Positions 1-8,144 of a stretch of 19,795 bases of DNA are shown piece by piece. The DNA is from DATLXH01 sp035576005 (GTDB lineage Bacteria; Acidobacteriota; Thermoanaerobaculia; Gp7-AA8): positions 1 through 19,795 of the forward strand of contig DATLXH010000166.1 of NCBI GenBank assembly GCA_035576005.1. Reading direction: 5' to 3'. The notes under the pieces were generated by a model, which was not told where the DNA came from, made no database searches, and saw only the letters and a program-made list of their open reading frames with translations. A program made the position numbers and the translations under genes. The stretch's first letter is position 1; every line of letters starts with the position of its first letter.

Positions 1-91
1 GAACCAAGTGCCCTTCGGGCAACCAATCACGCAACGAGGGCGGCAGTAGCAACGACTGCTCGGGCATGTACTCGCGGTAACTTGTCGGCAT
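1..91 (-). CDS. IS1182-type transposase, N-terminal fragment cut by window edge
   Basis: Reading the minus strand from the ATG at 91 gives about 30 residues, beginning MPTSYREYMPEQ and continuing with LPPSLRDWLPEGHLV. This is the characteristic N-terminus of IS1182-family (DUF772/DDE) transposases, where an 'LLLPPSLxDWLPExHL' block opens the protein. The rest of the gene, including the DDE catalytic domain, lies beyond the left edge, so completeness and terminal inverted repeats cannot be judged. A second ATG upstream (minus strand) is in a different frame. Family assignment rests on pattern recognition of a short stretch, but the block is distinctive. The element lies beside palindromic repeats and a uvrA relic, so this edge looks like rearranged accessory DNA. 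Confidence 0.75.
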   Translation of the reverse strand, partial: MPTSYREYMPEQSLLLPPSLRDWLPEGHLV

Positions 92-189
92 GCCCGATTT
101 TACCAGCCATTCGTCCTTTCTACCGCGCAGGCTCCTAGCCCCAAGGACCCTCACCAACGGGGCGACAGTGAATGATAAGGGACATGACG

Positions 190-226
190 GTCCCGAAGGG
201 GCCGAGTCCCTCTCCCCGGCGGGGGG
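190..226. repeat. GC-rich palindromic repeat, partial copy
   Basis: The stretch holds a short hairpin of the form CCC-GAA-GGG (192-200) followed by a CCCTCTCCCCGGCGGGG palindrome (208-224). The same two-part layout (small GAA-loop hairpin, then a CCCTCTCCC/GGGAGAGGG palindrome) recurs at 1070-1107 and 19681-19720. It is non-coding; the ORF that crosses it has no recognisable content. Confidence 0.6.
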
Positions 227-277
227 CCCCGGATGTTCGCGTCAGCGACCGGGAGAGACTGATCTTTTTCTAAGGAA

Positions 278-346
278 TGGCGAGACTTTCACGCCCCTCT
301 CCCTGCTTCGCTTCGCTCGCTTCCCTCTCCCCGCCGGGGAGAGGGA
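278..346. repeat. 69-bp repeat, copy A (inverted partner at 19697-19765)
   Basis: Positions 278-346 are identical, base for base, to the reverse complement of 19697-19765. The unit contains a CCCTCTCCCCGCCGGGGAGAGGG palindrome (323-345 approximately), a purine/pyrimidine-asymmetric spacer built on CTTCG/CTCGC steps, and a CGCCCCTCTCCC arm, so it can fold on itself. Weaker similarity continues past 346 (ACGCCGC...GCGGCT), giving a second small hairpin. It resembles REP-like or MITE-like intergenic repeats. No transposase is encoded in it. The region from 92 to 384 is otherwise empty of genes. Confidence 0.85.
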
Positions 347-384
347 ACGCCGCGTTGCGGCTCCGTTAGCGGTCTATCCGCAGT

Positions 385-630
385 CTATCCGAGGTATCGC
401 GCCAGGTACGGTGCCGTGCGACTCTTCTTCGACATGGCGACCTTTGCAGGCGGACCGCAGACGACGAGTTGCCCTCCCTCTTCACCCGCTCCATCAGTCT
501 CACCACGTCGGCCGGATGCAGTCCCGTGGTGGGCTCGTCCAGAACGTAGAGTGTGTTGCCGCGCTGAATGCGCTGGAGCTCTGTGGCTAACTTGATGCGT
601 TGTGCTTCACCGCCGGAGACTCAGCGTTCG
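385..630 (-). pseudogene. uvrA: UvrA-like excinuclease ATPase, decayed C-terminal relic
   Basis: On the minus strand from 617 the frame reads SGGEAQRIKLATEL, then QRGNTLYVLDEPTTGLHP and ADVVRLMERVKRE. These are the ABC signature and Walker B/D-loop region of UvrA-family ATPases, in the style of the UvrA-like paralogues. Then the frame changes and about 25 codons expected before the tail (the VVVEHD and DLGPGGG region with the switch histidine) are missing. The family tail resumes as GGQLVVCGPPAKVA and SRTAPYLARYLG, ending at the TAG at 385-387. Upstream, an in-frame TGA (621-623) and a few extra bases break the LSGGE motif, and no UvrA sequence precedes it. The internal deletion, the frame change and the missing N-terminal part make this a true pseudogene, not a sequencing slip. 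Confidence 0.85.
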
Positions 631-640
631 GCCGGCTTTC

Positions 641-1015
641 TTATTGACCGACCACAGACAGAATGTTGCCGTCGGGGTCTTTGAACCAGGCGTTCTTCAG
701 TTTGCCGGTTACGTGCACGTCCCCCTTTCGCGTGACGCCTGGAAAGTCGTAGTGCTCGAACGACACTCCTTTACTCTTGAGCGCCTTCACTTCAGCGTCG
801 ACGTCTTCGACAGTCCACGTGACAGCGGTAGCCTCGTTGGTACCCGCGTACTGCGACTCGTACACGAGCAGCGAGGATTTACCGCTGCTGAAGGAGAGCA
901 CACCTTTCTCGCCGGTCGGCCGCTGTGCGAGCCCGAGAACGCCTTCGTAGAATTTCCTGGCGACTTCGATATTCGTGACTGCCACGGTCGCAATTGCGTC
1001 TTCGTCTTTGAGCAT
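641..1015 (-). CDS. VOC/glyoxalase-fold protein (bleomycin-resistance superfamily)
   Basis: A 124-residue protein with one compact vicinal-oxygen-chelate domain. It opens with VAVTNIEVARKFYEGVLGL, has the VEDVDAEVKALKSKGV helix-strand unit in the middle, and closes with WFKDPDGNILSVVGQ, the typical last strand of the superfamily. VOC proteins bind a metal or small electrophile; members this short act as dimers as glyoxalases, dioxygenases, antibiotic-binding or fosfomycin-type enzymes, and the sequence does not decide which. The start at 1015 (MLKDEDAIA) is chosen because GAAGGAGAG sits about 6 bases upstream. The longer open frame to 1156 would read through a palindromic repeat and has no family match. 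The gene ends just before the uvrA relic. It appears intact and cytoplasmic. Confidence 0.88.
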   Translation of the reverse strand: MLKDEDAIATVAVTNIEVARKFYEGVLGLAQRPTGEKGVLSFSSGKSSLLVYESQYAGTNEATAVTWTVEDVDAEVKALKSKGVSFEHYDFPGVTRKGDVHVTGKLKNAWFKDPDGNILSVVGQ

Positions 1016-1069
1016 AGGACTCTCCTTCACGAGCGTGATGCCGATTCTGCACCCGTGCAGAGACAATAT

Positions 1070-1107
1070 GGCCCGAAGGGCCAGTTCCCTCTCCCTCGGG
1101 AGAGGGG
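1070..1107. repeat. GC-rich palindromic repeat between VOC and DUF5916 genes
   Basis: A GGCCC-GAA-GGGCC hairpin (1070-1082) is followed by a CCCTCTCCC/GGGAGAGGG palindrome (1087-1106), the same two-part layout as at 190-226 and 19681-19720. It is followed by GGGCCGCTTCGCGGGGCC, which could form one more stem. It lies in the 157-bp gap between the DUF5916 stop and the VOC start on the minus strand and could act as a transcript-stabilising or terminating structure, though no U-tract follows. Confidence 0.65.
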
Positions 1108-1172
1108 AAGGGCCGCTTCGCGGGGCCTGGACCCTCGCACCTCCCGCCCTCTCCACTCGGGACTCTAGCGGG

Positions 1173-3486
1173 CTAGAAGAGCCAGGCGTAACCGAGCTTG
1201 ATGAACAGCGTCCGGTCGGCCTCGGTCAGTTCAACATCGACTCCGTCCACATCTCCGCCGCGACTCGTCCCGGAGTAGCCGGCGAAGAACACGGTCTGTG
1301 GGTTCAGCTTGTAGGAGAAAAGCAGCTGGGGAAATAGCCGCTTCGCGCGTGAATCGACTCGTTGGTTGAGGTACAGGCCGGGATCGCGCGAAATGTCGGT
1401 GTACTGCAGGATTGCCCGAGCGAACGTTCGGATGTTGAACTGGTACACAGCCTTCAGTTGGGTGACCTTTGCTGCAAAGAGCCGTCCCCCTTCGACATCG
1501 AGATCGTCGTAGGAGTGATCGGCGTCGATCCTCGTGCGGACACCGATGTTCCAGCGGACGCCGCCTCCAATGCGAGAGCGCTGTCCGAGCCGGGTGTTTG
1601 CGAAATCGATCTGATCGGAGAGGTGCCGAACAGACGAATGAAGAAGTTACCCGAGGGCCGGAATTGGCCGTTCCAGTGAAGAAACTGCTCATCGAAAGTG
1701 ACTCCGTTGTACCTGCGGTCGCGATCTCCGACGACAATCTGAACTTGAGACTGCAGCGGTCCGGCCACTGCCACGAACCCTTCGACCTCCTGCTCCAGCA
1801 GGTCTCCGTTCTGCTCTTCCGAGCGATCGACATCGCCGCCCGCGTTCCAGCGCGTGTACCAGTTCTTTCCTTTCTCGCCCCAGCCGGTGTACTCGACTCC
1901 TGCGTTTCCGATCGATACCCAACCTGCGGAATGAAGCCCGAGTCGGCGCGGAAATCTGTCCCGATATCTTCGTATCGTCCGCCCCAATTCCAGTTGCGGG
2001 AGTTATGGCGGTATTCGATGCGTCCAGCAATGTCCTTGATGCCGCCGCTCTTTTGCGAGTACTCAGACACAACGAGCTCGGGATAGTCGCTATCGGAGCC
2101 AACGATCTGACCTGTGATCGTGTCTTTCGCCGTGAGTCGGAAATTTCCGTCAAAGCCGTAGACCCGATTTCCGTATCCATCGCCATCGCGCGTCGTCAGC
2201 ATTGCGCCGACCGACGAGGTCGCTCCGACGTTGAGGCGATAACGGAAGGCGCTGGAAATGTTCTTCTGGTCTAGCGACGCGAAGCTCGAGCCCTGAGGTC
2301 CCGGGATCAGGAGATTCGTGACTTCGTCCTGGGCGACATAGGCGCCAACCGTTGAATCGCCCAGTCTTCCGGTGATCTTGAGGCCGAATCCCGGATCTGC
2401 CACGGTGCGCGTGTACACAGTCTGGAGCGGACCTTCGAAAAAGTCGGCGCCTTCCAGAAAAAAGGGTCGCTTCTCATTAAAGAAGAGCGCGAACTGCGTG
2501 TTGATATCCAACTGGACCGAGTCCGCTTCGATCTGCGAGAAGTCGGGATTGAGAGCTGCATTCAATGTCAGGTTAGGAGTGATGCCCCAGCGTGCAGTGA
2601 GGCCGGCATTGATGTCCGCGTCGCCCGACGTTAGATCGCCCCCGGGGAATTGATTGCGCGTACTGGTCTGCTGCGCCGTGATGGTTGGGTCGAGCTCGAT
2701 GTCGCGGCCTGGCGCGATGCCTTTGAATCCCGTAACCCGCGATGACTGGCACAGAGAGCAGTTTCGGTTGCGGTCCTGACCCTGCAACCCGAGGCGGTGT
2801 CGCGTGCTCCGAGGATAGTTGCGAACCATGTCCACGCCCCACGTCTGCTCGCTCTCGCTCCTCGGGAAACGGATCGAAGTAAATGGAATTGCCATTTCTA
2901 CGATGAAGCCGTCAGGGGTGATCTGTCCTGCCGTACTCCAGATCGCATCCCAGGAGTTATCTGTGTTGCGGTTCGTGTCGTCCTGAATCAGATCCATCTG
3001 CACCCCGAGAGGGTTTACTAAGAATTCGAAGGCACGACGGTCGTCGTTGAAGGTGTCGAGGATGACACCGACGAAATCATCATTGAACGCGGTGTCTCGA
3101 TCAGATAGATGTGCGCGGATTTCTTTCGGCCTCGGTTCATAGGCGCGAAACGCGACGTAGAGGTTCTTCTGGTCGTAGGTCATGAAACCGACGGTCCGCG
3201 CCGGCGGGGCGACGTTGTCGCCAGGAAAGGTCTCGGCGTCGAACTCCATCGGCTGCGCCCTCGTCCACGCGGCTTCGTTGAGCACTCCGTCGATCTTGAC
3301 GGGCTCGGTCGTTGCCTCGATCCGATAGTCCTTTGCCTTGATCGGGACCTTTTGTTGTTCCTGAGCGCTGGCTGGAACTGAAAGTCCCAGCACGATTAAG
3401 GCAACTGCGAATTTCTGTGTCGTCACCAGACCCCCGAGTATCGTTTTGTCTGAACGAAGTACGAAGCTTCCCGTAGTTAGTTTCAT
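1173..3486 (-). pseudogene. DUF5916 outer-membrane barrel protein with CBM9-like N-terminal domain, two frameshifts
   Basis: With two single-base losses repaired, the gene encodes about 771 residues, a usual length for the DUF5916 family. Order: signal peptide (hydrophobic FAVALIVLGLSVPASAQ, cut after ASA); CBM9-like fold at roughly 50-210 (KIDGVLNEAAW, DQKNLYVAFRAYEP, DDFVGVILDTFND, GFIVEMAIPF); then a DUF5916 barrel with FNEKRPFFLEGADFF. It ends in KLGYAWLF, an aromatic C-terminus typical of barrel proteins. The frame changes near 1900-1923 (after GFIPQVGYR, resuming as NAGVEYTGWGEKGKNWYTRW) and near 1617-1624 (after NFFIRLFGT, resuming as LSDQIDFANTRLGQ). Each shift equals one missing base, and family-like sequence continues perfectly, so sequencing error is as likely as decay. 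ATG 3486 lacks a clear ribosome site; a GTG at 3426 behind CGGGGGT would give a cleaner signal peptide. Substrate unknown; members sit in polymer-degrading or membrane contexts. Confidence 0.85.
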
Positions 3487-3669
3487 GTCGGTAAAACCGG
3501 ACTTGCCAGCGCATCGTCTGGATCTTCGACGTTCGCATGGTCCATTGGTTAGCCCGCATTGTCGCTCGCCATCACTTCGTCTGCGTCAGCGAATGCAAGG
3601 ATCGCTGTTTATAAAGCAGACGTATGACATCCCCCGCCTTCGAATTATGATGATTCAAGGGAGGCTTCA

Positions 3670-4302
3670 ATGCCTGATGAACCCGAGGATGATGCTGTGG
3701 TCGATTCCTCTCGACGAAGGTTCCTGATCCAGTCCGCGGTGGCCACGACTTCGCTCGTCGTCGGACCGATGCTGGGTGCTGCGACGAAATCAGGACCGGG
3801 AAAAACTGCGACCGAGACGTCAGTGGTTTCCTTCTCCCTCAAGGTCAATGGTGTCGAGCGCAAGCTCGCTGTCGATTTACGTACGACACTCCTCGATGCA
3901 CTTCGCGAGGAGCTCGAGCTGACGGGCACCAAGAAGGGCTGTGACCAGGGCGCGTGCGGAGCCTGCACGGTGCTGGTTGATGGTCGAAGGATCAACTCGT
4001 GCCTGACGCTGGCGGTGATGCAGTCAGGCCGTTCCATCACCACCATCGAGGGTCTGGCAACGGGAGATGCGCTCCACCCGGTTCAAGCCGCCTTCATCCA
4101 GCAGGATGGTTTTCAGTGCGGCTACTGCACCCCCGGCCAGATCTGTTCGGCGGTCGCATGCATCGCGGAGGGACATACCAGGTCTGACGAAGAAATTCGC
4201 GAATGGATGAGTGGAAATATCTGCCGCTGCGGAGCGTACACGAACATCGTTGCCGCCGTGCGTGAAGCGGCGAAGAAGGGAGCGAGCAATGCAGCCCTTT
4301 GA
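3670..4302 (+). CDS. paoA: Tat-exported [2Fe-2S] subunit of aldehyde oxidoreductase (PaoA/YagT type)
   Basis: A 210-residue iron-sulfur subunit of a xanthine-dehydrogenase-family molybdenum hydroxylase. It passes electrons from the molybdenum subunit to FAD. A twin-arginine motif SRRRFL (14-19) before a hydrophobic stretch marks Tat export of the folded complex to the periplasm, as in E. coli PaoA. The plant-ferredoxin cluster uses C91, C96, C99 and C111 (GCDQGACGACTVLVDG), and the second cluster uses C150, C153, C185 and C187 (QCGYCTPGQIC, ICRCGAY). AGGGAGG ends 5 bases before the ATG, supporting this start. It overlaps the next gene by 14 bp, so translation is coupled. The 183-bp gap from the divergent DUF5916 gene must hold its promoter, though I cannot point to clear boxes. 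Intact. Confidence 0.95.
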   Translation: MPDEPEDDAVVDSSRRRFLIQSAVATTSLVVGPMLGAATKSGPGKTATETSVVSFSLKVNGVERKLAVDLRTTLLDALREELELTGTKKGCDQGACGACTVLVDGRRINSCLTLAVMQSGRSITTIEGLATGDALHPVQAAFIQQDGFQCGYCTPGQICSAVACIAEGHTRSDEEIREWMSGNICRCGAYTNIVAAVREAAKKGASNAAL

Positions 4303-5278
4303 GTATTCACGAGTGCAGGACCGTGATGCCGCGCTCACGGCTTTGTCGGCAGGGAAGGGATCGAAGCTCGTTGCCGGTGGAACCAATCTTCTCGATCTCA
4401 TGAAAGAGCATGTCGAGACGCCCAGACGCCTGGTCGATATCAATGACGTGCCGATGGCTGCCATTGAAGCAACCGCGGGGGGAGTTCGTATCGGTGCTCT
4501 CTCCCGCATGAGTGACACGGCCGCGAACGATCTCATCCGTAAGAAGTATCCGGCGTTATCCCAGGCTCTGCTCCTTTCGGCCTCTCCGCAGCTTCGAAAC
4601 ATGGCCTCCATGGGTGGGAACCTCATGCAGCGGACTCGCTGCCCCTACTTCCGCGACATCACCTTCAGCGCATGCAACAAGCGTGAGCCTGGCAGCGGCT
4701 GCTCCGCGATTCCGGGCGAGAACAGGATGCACGCCATCCTGGGGACATCCGACTCCTGCATCGCCACGCATCCGTCAGATTTTGCAGTGGCGCTTGCTGC
4801 GTTTGACGGAGTGGTTCAGGTACAGGGGCCAAAGGGTGCTCGCGACATAGCAGCAACGGATTTCCATCTTCTACCCGGCACGACTCCTCATCGAGAACAT
4901 GCGCTGGGTCCCGATGAGATCATCACCGCGATTGTGGTACCCGCGGCCGCTCACACGGAACGATCGCACTATTTGAAAGTTCGCGACCGGGCCTCTTACG
5001 AGTTCGCTCTAACCTCCGCGGCGGTGGGACTCGATGTCGGCGGAACCACGATTCGCTCCGCACGTGTGGCACTTGGCGGTGTCGGAACGAAGCCGTGGCG
5101 CTCCCGCGAAGCGGAGAGTGTGCTTACCGGCAGGAACGTCTCCGAGGCGCTGTTTCGTGAGGCAGCGGAAGCCGCACTTGGCGCGGCAAGGCCACAGAGA
5201 CAAAATGGATTCAAGGTAGAACTGGCGAAGCGAACAATCGTTCGCGCCTTGCAGATGGTCAGCGGAGGTGTCGCATGA
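4289..5278 (+). CDS. paoB: FAD-binding subunit with [4Fe-4S] insert (PaoB/YagS type)
   Basis: A 329-residue flavin subunit of the same molybdenum hydroxylase. The FAD pyrophosphate loops are visible as KLVAGGTNLLDLM (26-38) and NMASMGGNLMQ (104-114). Four cysteines, C118, C129, C138 and C157 (RTRCPYFRD, SACNKREPGSGCSA, SDSCIATHPSD), match the extra [4Fe-4S] site of the PaoB-type medium subunit; ordinary xanthine dehydrogenases lack it. The start at 4289 (MQPFEYSR) is chosen over a longer open frame because the family begins here and AAGGGAG lies about 6 bases upstream. It overlaps paoA by 14 bp and its TGA overlaps the paoC ATG. It has no export signal and should ride out through the Tat signal of PaoA. 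Confidence 0.94.
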   Translation: MQPFEYSRVQDRDAALTALSAGKGSKLVAGGTNLLDLMKEHVETPRRLVDINDVPMAAIEATAGGVRIGALSRMSDTAANDLIRKKYPALSQALLLSASPQLRNMASMGGNLMQRTRCPYFRDITFSACNKREPGSGCSAIPGENRMHAILGTSDSCIATHPSDFAVALAAFDGVVQVQGPKGARDIAATDFHLLPGTTPHREHALGPDEIITAIVVPAAAHTERSHYLKVRDRASYEFALTSAAVGLDVGGTTIRSARVALGGVGTKPWRSREAESVLTGRNVSEALFREAAEAALGAARPQRQNGFKVELAKRTIVRALQMVSGGVA

Positions 5279-7473
5279 TCTCGAACGTGGGGAAGGGAGT
5301 GGATCGCGTCGACGGGCGAGCCAAGGTGACAGGGACGGCGCGCTTCGCCGCAGAGAACAACGAAAAAGAGATGCTCTATGCGGTACTCGTCCCCAGCTCA
5401 ATCGCCAGGGGTACGATCAAATCGATTGACACCGCCACGGCAAAGAAAATGCCGGGAGTCGTTGAGGTCATGACCCACCTCAACGTTCCGAAGATGGAGA
5501 AGGCCAGGACGTTCGTGACGGGTGGAGCGGCTGGCGAGAATCGGATGCCGCTCAGCGGTACGGAGATCCACTACGCCGGCCAGCATATCGCCCTGGTGGC
5601 AGCGACGACTTTCGAGCAGGCCACCGCCGCGGCGATGCGTCTGGGCGTCACGTACGTCACCCGGACTCCTCGGGCATCGATGGACAAACATCGAGGTGAC
5701 GCGGTTCCAAAAGGAATGTTTGGCCCACCGGAAGCAAAGCGAGGCGACGCACCCGCCGCATTCGCTGCCTCTGAAGTCAAGGTCGATGAGATTTATCGCA
5801 CTCCCATCGAGCATCACAACATGCTCGAGCCTCACGCCATCGTGGCGCGTTGGGACGGCGACCAGCTGACGGTCCATGACGCGTCGCAATATATCTCTGG
5901 CGCGCAGAAGGATCTGGCCGGCGCCTTCTCGATTCCCCTGGAAAACGTACGGGTTCTTTCGCCGTACGTGGGCGGCGGTTTCGGTTGCAAGGGAAACGTC
6001 TGGCCACATGTCTTTCTTGCGGCCGCGGCGGCAAAAATGCTGAAGCGACCGGTCAAGCTTTCACTCACACGAAAGCAATTGTTCACCTCGAACGGTCACA
6101 GGCCCGAGACAGAGCAACGGGTCGCTCTCGGAGCGGGGCGTGACGGGAAACTCACTTCGATCATTCATGAATCGATCTCCAACACCTCCACCTTCGACAC
6201 CTTTGTGGAGCCTTGCACGATCGCGACGCAAATGATGTATGCGACGCCGAACCTTCATAGCGTGACCAAAGTCGTCGGTGTGAACCTCGGGACTCCTACG
6301 TTCATGAGGGCTCCCGGAGAGACGCCCGGAATGTACGCGCTCGAGTCAGCCCTCGACGAGCTCGCTTACAAACTGAACCTCGACCCTGTGCAGCTCCGAC
6401 TGATCAATCATGCGGACAGCGACCCGGGAAAGAATAAGCCCTGGTCGAGCAAGTCGCTCAAGGAGTGCTATCAGCAGGCTGGCGATCGGTTCGGGTGGTC
6501 GAAGCGCAAAGCTGAGCCACGCTCGATGCGCGACGGGACGATGCTCCTCGGATGGGGAATGGCGAGCGCTACCTATCCAACGTATCAGCAGGCAGCGTCA
6601 GCGAAGGTCACCCTCTTCGCTGACGGCGGAGTGCTGGTTCAGAGCGGTGCTCAGGAAATGGGAATGGGTACTGCGACCGTTCAGGCGCAACTGGCCGCCG
6701 AGCTGCTTGGATTGCCGTTGGAGCGTGTTCGTTTCCGGTTGGGTGACACAAGGTTGCCGAAAGCACCCGTAGCGGGTGGGTCGATGCAGACAGCGAGTGT
6801 GGGGTCCGCGGTGCATGGAGCGGCCCTGGCTCTCCTCAAGAAACTGACCGATCTGGCGATCGCCGATTCTGCGTCGCCACTCAAAGGCGTCGCGTCAACC
6901 GAGGTGATTTCTGGCGACGGCCGACTGTTTGTGAAAAGCGATCGCAATCGAGGGGAGTCTTTCTCAGCCATTCTCGGCCGCCACTATCTGCCGTCGATCG
7001 AAGCACAATTCGATGCCAAACCGGGAGACGAAAAGTACTCGGCTCACGCGTTTGGCGCTCACTTCGTCGAAGTAGCCGTCGATCCCGACATTCCACGAGT
7101 CCAGGTTCGTCGCGTCGTCAGCGCCTTCGCTGCCGGTCGTATCCTCAATGCAAAGACGGCGCGAAGTCAGTACCTCGGCGGGATCGTGCAGGGACTGGGG
7201 ATGGCGCTGTTCGAAGAAACTCATGTCGACGAGAACCTCGGCCGATTCACCAACGCGAATTTCGCGGAGTATCTCGTGCCGGTGAATGCCGACATCCTCA
7301 GCATCGAGCCGATCCTGGTTGAGGAAGTCGATCTGCACGCGAATCCGATCGGCGTGAAAGGAATCGGAGAGATCGGCATCGTGGGAGTGGCCGCAGCCGT
7401 GGCCAATGCGGTCTATCACGCCACAGGCAAGCGCGTCCGCGACCTCCCAATCACCATAGAAAAACTGCTCTAG
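5275..7473 (+). CDS. paoC: Molybdopterin-binding catalytic subunit of aldehyde oxidoreductase (PaoC/YagR type)
   Basis: A 732-residue large subunit, the same length as E. coli PaoC. It binds the molybdopterin-cytosine-dinucleotide cofactor and oxidises aldehydes to acids with water as oxygen source. Visible motifs: GGGFGCKGNVWPH from 233, FMRAPGETPGMYALE from 343 with the cofactor-side arginine R345, QSGAQEMGMGT in the middle, and KGIGEIGIVGVAAAVANAV near the end with the expected catalytic glutamate E699. The ATG overlaps the paoB stop (ATGA), so the three genes form one coupled operon. No XdhC/PaoD-type cofactor chaperone follows, so cofactor insertion must use a gene elsewhere. The substrate range cannot be read from sequence; an aromatic-aldehyde detoxification role like that of PaoABC is inferred. 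Intact. Confidence 0.95.
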   Translation: MISNVGKGVDRVDGRAKVTGTARFAAENNEKEMLYAVLVPSSIARGTIKSIDTATAKKMPGVVEVMTHLNVPKMEKARTFVTGGAAGENRMPLSGTEIHYAGQHIALVAATTFEQATAAAMRLGVTYVTRTPRASMDKHRGDAVPKGMFGPPEAKRGDAPAAFAASEVKVDEIYRTPIEHHNMLEPHAIVARWDGDQLTVHDASQYISGAQKDLAGAFSIPLENVRVLSPYVGGGFGCKGNVWPHVFLAAAAAKMLKRPVKLSLTRKQLFTSNGHRPETEQRVALGAGRDGKLTSIIHESISNTSTFDTFVEPCTIATQMMYATPNLHSVTKVVGVNLGTPTFMRAPGETPGMYALESALDELAYKLNLDPVQLRLINHADSDPGKNKPWSSKSLKECYQQAGDRFGWSKRKAEPRSMRDGTMLLGWGMASATYPTYQQAASAKVTLFADGGVLVQSGAQEMGMGTATVQAQLAAELLGLPLERVRFRLGDTRLPKAPVAGGSMQTASVGSAVHGAALALLKKLTDLAIADSASPLKGVASTEVISGDGRLFVKSDRNRGESFSAILGRHYLPSIEAQFDAKPGDEKYSAHAFGAHFVEVAVDPDIPRVQVRRVVSAFAAGRILNAKTARSQYLGGIVQGLGMALFEETHVDENLGRFTNANFAEYLVPVNADILSIEPILVEEVDLHANPIGVKGIGEIGIVGVAAAVANAVYHATGKRVRDLPITIEKLL

Positions 7474-7526
7474 CCTCAAGATAAGACGCGCGCGCCGGAT
7501 GAGGGTCTCTGTAGTCTCCGCGCGTA

Positions 7527-7545
7527 GAACGTCAAAGCGACGTTC
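7527..7545. other. Small hairpin in convergent gap between paoC and tupC
   Basis: GAACGTC (7527-7533) pairs with GACGTTC (7539-7545) across a 5-base loop. It lies in the 83-bp gap where the two operons converge and could help end transcription from either side, but no run of T follows on either strand, so it is not a canonical terminator. Confidence 0.3.
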
Positions 7546-7556
7546 CCGGTTTCGCT

Positions 7557-8144
7557 TTACGAAAGTGCGATCGCGCGCACCGGCAAATCTTCCAATGCAG
7601 CTGCTCGATGCGCGGCCACGGCGATCAGTGGTCTCCGCGCCGCGAGCGACTCGAGCAGAATGTCTCGCCACATGCTCAGTGCCGTGTCGTCCAGATTTTC
7701 CTCAGGCTCGTCAACCAGTAGTACGCGCGGTTGAAGTGCCAGAGCACGAGCCAGCGCTATGCGCTGTCGCTGACCCGTAGAAAGCTCGCTCGCCGAGGCC
7801 AGCCACAGATCCTCTACACCGAGCCTGGCCAGAGCCATCCTTGCCGTGGACTCGACTGCCCCGCGAGGAAGGAGCATGTTCCTTCGCACGTCTCCCGCAA
7901 AAAAGAGGGGCGCCGCATGCACAAAAGTCGTCCCATCCTGGCCAAAAGGGAGTCGTGGAGCGACCACCCCGATGATCGGTGGGAGGATCCCTGCAAGGGT
8001 CTTGAGCAATGTGGTTTTCCCGCTGCCGTTCGGCCCGGTGAAGAGCGTGACCGTTTCACAGTCGAGCTCGAACGAACCGATCGTTGCTACTGCCATGGTG
8101 CGATAGCCAACGGTCAGGTTAGATGCCTGAAGGGTCACTGTCAT
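7557..8144 (-). CDS. tupC: Tungstate ABC transporter ATPase (TupC-like)
   Basis: A 195-residue, single-domain ABC ATPase, slightly short for the family. Walker A is GPNGSGKT (37-44), the signature is LSTGQ (121-125), Walker B is VLLVDEPEENLD (141-152) with catalytic E146, and the switch histidine is H179 (AVAAHRA). The usual Q-loop glutamine is not apparent: the region reads FVHAAPLFFAGDVRRNM. The start at 8144 is chosen because ATG overlaps the permease stop (ATGA), which couples the genes; the longer open frame runs back through the permease. It powers import of the oxyanion bound by TupA. Tungstate specificity is inferred from TupA and TupB, not from this protein. Confidence 0.88.
   Translation of the reverse strand: MTVTLQASNLTVGYRTMAVATIGSFELDCETVTLFTGPNGSGKTTLLKTLAGILPPIIGVVAPRLPFGQDGTTFVHAAPLFFAGDVRRNMLLPRGAVESTARMALARLGVEDLWLASASELSTGQRQRIALARALALQPRVLLVDEPEENLDDTALSMWRDILLESLAARRPLIAVAAHRAAALEDLPVRAIALS

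Noticed and set aside
278..346. CRISPR-like array or tRNA-like element from the clustered palindromes at the left edge
   Set aside because: There are no regularly spaced direct repeats with unique spacers and no cloverleaf; the units are dispersed, self-complementary repeats.
90..590. 166-codon plus-strand frame over the left edge
   Set aside because: It crosses the transposase start, two palindromic repeats and the uvrA relic on the opposite strand; its product has no recognisable domain.
602..1337. Long plus-strand frames opposite the VOC and DUF5916 genes
   Set aside because: The minus-strand frames carry clear family motifs; these are antisense shadows in GC-rich DNA.
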